NCBI GenBank assembly: GCA_009926125.1
Contig: RFPM01000010.1
Coordinates: 1-33,227, forward strand
Source: Flavobacteriales bacterium
GTDB lineage: Bacteria > Bacteroidota > Bacteroidia > Flavobacteriales_D > Crocinitomicaceae
Reading direction: 5' to 3'
DNA: 33,227 bases
The translations under genes and the position numbers were made by a program. Positions 32,311-33,227 of this stretch are shown here, one piece after another. A model generated the notes under the pieces. It searched no databases, was not told the DNA's origin, and was given only the letters and a program-made list of their open reading frames with translations. Each line of letters starts with the position of its first letter. Within the stretch, counting starts at the first letter, position 1.

Positions 32311-32892
32311 ATGAAATTAATCTTTGCAACGCAAAATGAGAACAAAGCGCAAGAAATCCAATCGCTTTTACCTGAATATTTTAAAATCATTTCACTCAAA
32401 GATATTCGGTGCTTTGATGAGATACCAGAAACGGCGGAAACATTAGAGGGAAACTCACTTTTAAAGGCCTCCTTTATTTCAGAAACGTATAATTTAAATT
32501 GTTTTGCAGACGACACTGGACTTGAAATAGAAGCCTTAGATAATCGACCCGGTGTTTATTCAGCTCGCTATGCTGGACCAGAGAAAAGTGCAGCTGCAAA
32601 TATCAATAAAGTACTTTTAGAATTAGAAGGAAAAACAGCGAGAAACGCTCAGTTTAGAACTATTATAACCTTAATCTTAAATACTTCAATATTTACATTT
32701 GAAGGAATTGTCCGCGGTGAAATTATATCCAAGAAAAGAGGTGAAAATGGTTTTGGTTACGATCCGATTTTTGTTCCTGAAGGAGAAATAAGAACATTCG
32801 CGGAAATGAGCTTAGAAGAGAAAAATAAGCACAGTCATCGAGCAAGAGCTTTTCAAAAAATGATTGAATTTTTAAATCAGCTTAAGATTTGA
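32311..32892 (+). CDS. rdgB: Non-canonical purine NTP pyrophosphatase (RdgB/HAM1)
   Basis: RdgB hydrolyses dITP, ITP and XTP to monophosphate plus pyrophosphate, keeping deaminated purines out of DNA and RNA. The family motifs are complete: [12 protein letters not shown] (substrate loop), [25 protein letters not shown] (catalytic Asp), [12 protein letters not shown] and [11 protein letters not shown] (the SHRxxA base-binding element). The length of 193 aa is typical. It starts 8 bases after the sigma-factor stop and is probably co-transcribed with it. Its last 11 bases overlap the end of the convergent folB gene. Confidence 0.95.
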   Translation: MKLIFATQNENKAQEIQSLLPEYFKIISLKDIRCFDEIPETAETLEGNSLLKASFISETYNLNCFADDTGLEIEALDNRPGVYSARYAGPEKSAAANINKVLLELEGKTARNAQFRTIITLILNTSIFTFEGIVRGEIISKKRGENGFGYDPIFVPEGEIRTFAEMSLEEKNKHSHRARAFQKMIEFLNQLKI

Positions 32893-33227
32893 TTTCGATA
32901 GAAACATTTTTTACATCTCCATTTATTGGAGGTGAAAGTTTGGTTATAAGCACTTTATAATTTGCATCTTGCTTAATTTCAGTTTTTAATCTTTTGACAA
33001 TGCGCATTCCAACATGCTCAATTAATTTCGAACGAATTGCCATTTCTTCAGCGACTATTTTATGAACTTGAACATAATCAATTGTATCTTTAAGCGTATC
33101 ATTTTCTGCAGCATCTGAAAAGTCAGTATCAATTCTTACATCGACTTCGTATTTACCGCCAATTTTCGCTTCTTCATCAAGACAGCCATGAAAGGCATAT
33201 AGTTGAATTCCCGAAACGTTTATTTTA
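32882..33227 (-). CDS. folB: Dihydroneopterin aldolase, nearly complete (start outside window)
   Basis: Not in the ORF track because its start lies beyond the edge. The minus strand from 33226 reads [33 protein letters not shown], then [38 protein letters not shown] and [11 protein letters not shown]...VSIEIKS, stop TAA at 32884-32882. This is FolB, which converts dihydroneopterin to hydroxymethyl-dihydropterin and glycolaldehyde in folate synthesis; the family's conserved Lys is in ITKLSPP and the Glu/Tyr substrate region in YAFHG..DEE. The 114 visible codons leave only a few N-terminal residues missing. It overlaps rdgB by 11 bp, tail to tail. Confidence 0.92.
   Translation of the reverse strand, partial: KINVSGIQLYAFHGCLDEEAKIGGKYEVDVRIDTDFSDAAENDTLKDTIDYVQVHKIVAEEMAIRSKLIEHVGMRIVKRLKTEIKQDANYKVLITKLSPPINGDVKNVSIEIKS

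Overview
The window reads as AT-rich chromosomal DNA from a Flavobacteriales-like member of Bacteroidota, possibly near Crocinitomicaceae/Fluviicola; the family is a guess. The supporting signs are a type IX secretion (T9SS) component (PorQ), secreted cargo with type A and type B T9SS sorting tails, promoters of the TTG-N17-23-TAnnTTTG kind typical of this phylum, DUF4290 beside murA, and a putative glycine-lipid acyltransferase pair. Genes are tightly packed. No stretch over 300 bases lacks a gene (the longest, 4892-5136, is 245 b). I saw no tRNA, rRNA, CRISPR array, insertion sequence, prophage or integrase.

Layout. 1-1970 (+): the end of lpxB overlaps a SpoIID/LytB-domain exported protein. 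1985-3425 (-): an unannotated 46-codon Cys-rich mini-ORF with its own promoter, then an outer-membrane beta-barrel-like protein, then a GDPD-like lipoprotein. 3483-4949 (-): monocistronic gdhA with a clear promoter and the only strong intrinsic terminator I found. 5007-9267 (+): two secreted-protein genes, each behind a copy of the same roughly 105-bp leader carrying GGCAAC-N16-CGTT, which has the shape of an ECF-sigma promoter; the second gene (a large type B T9SS cargo) is followed at once by a DUF4197 lipoprotein and a nucleoside phosphorylase. 10146-14851 (-): the near-gapless operon purL-DUF4290-murA-tlpA; MurA has Asp instead of Cys in the catalytic loop. 15007-16398 (+): lpdA. 16446-20450 (-): a giant secreted CotH/lamin-tail protein with a type A sorting tail. 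20564-22747 (+): proS abutting a TTG-started trmN6-like methyltransferase. 22761-23795 (-): porQ.

23901-25083 (+): a protein I do not recognise, paired with a divergent sigma-70-like protein. 25080-31568 (-): a long same-strand run: CPBP protease, PAP2 phosphatase, aminotransferase, exonuclease/GIY-YIG fusion, MBL hydrolase, and the acyltransferase pair glsA-like/glsB-like. 31703-32892 (+): an ECF sigma factor resembling the SigP type, followed by rdgB. 32882-33227 (-): folB, missing only its first few codons.

Two themes deserve attention. First, T9SS biology recurs: porQ, three likely cargo genes, a SigP-like sigma factor, and a repeated ECF-type leader in front of two cargo genes, which together suggest a dedicated regulon. 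Second, convergent gene ends are extremely tight (14, 7, 47, 13, -4 and -11 bp), leaving little or no room for intrinsic terminators. The least explained locus is the unknown-protein/divergent-sigma pair. All functional calls come from reading the sequence and from memory of families; no database search was run.
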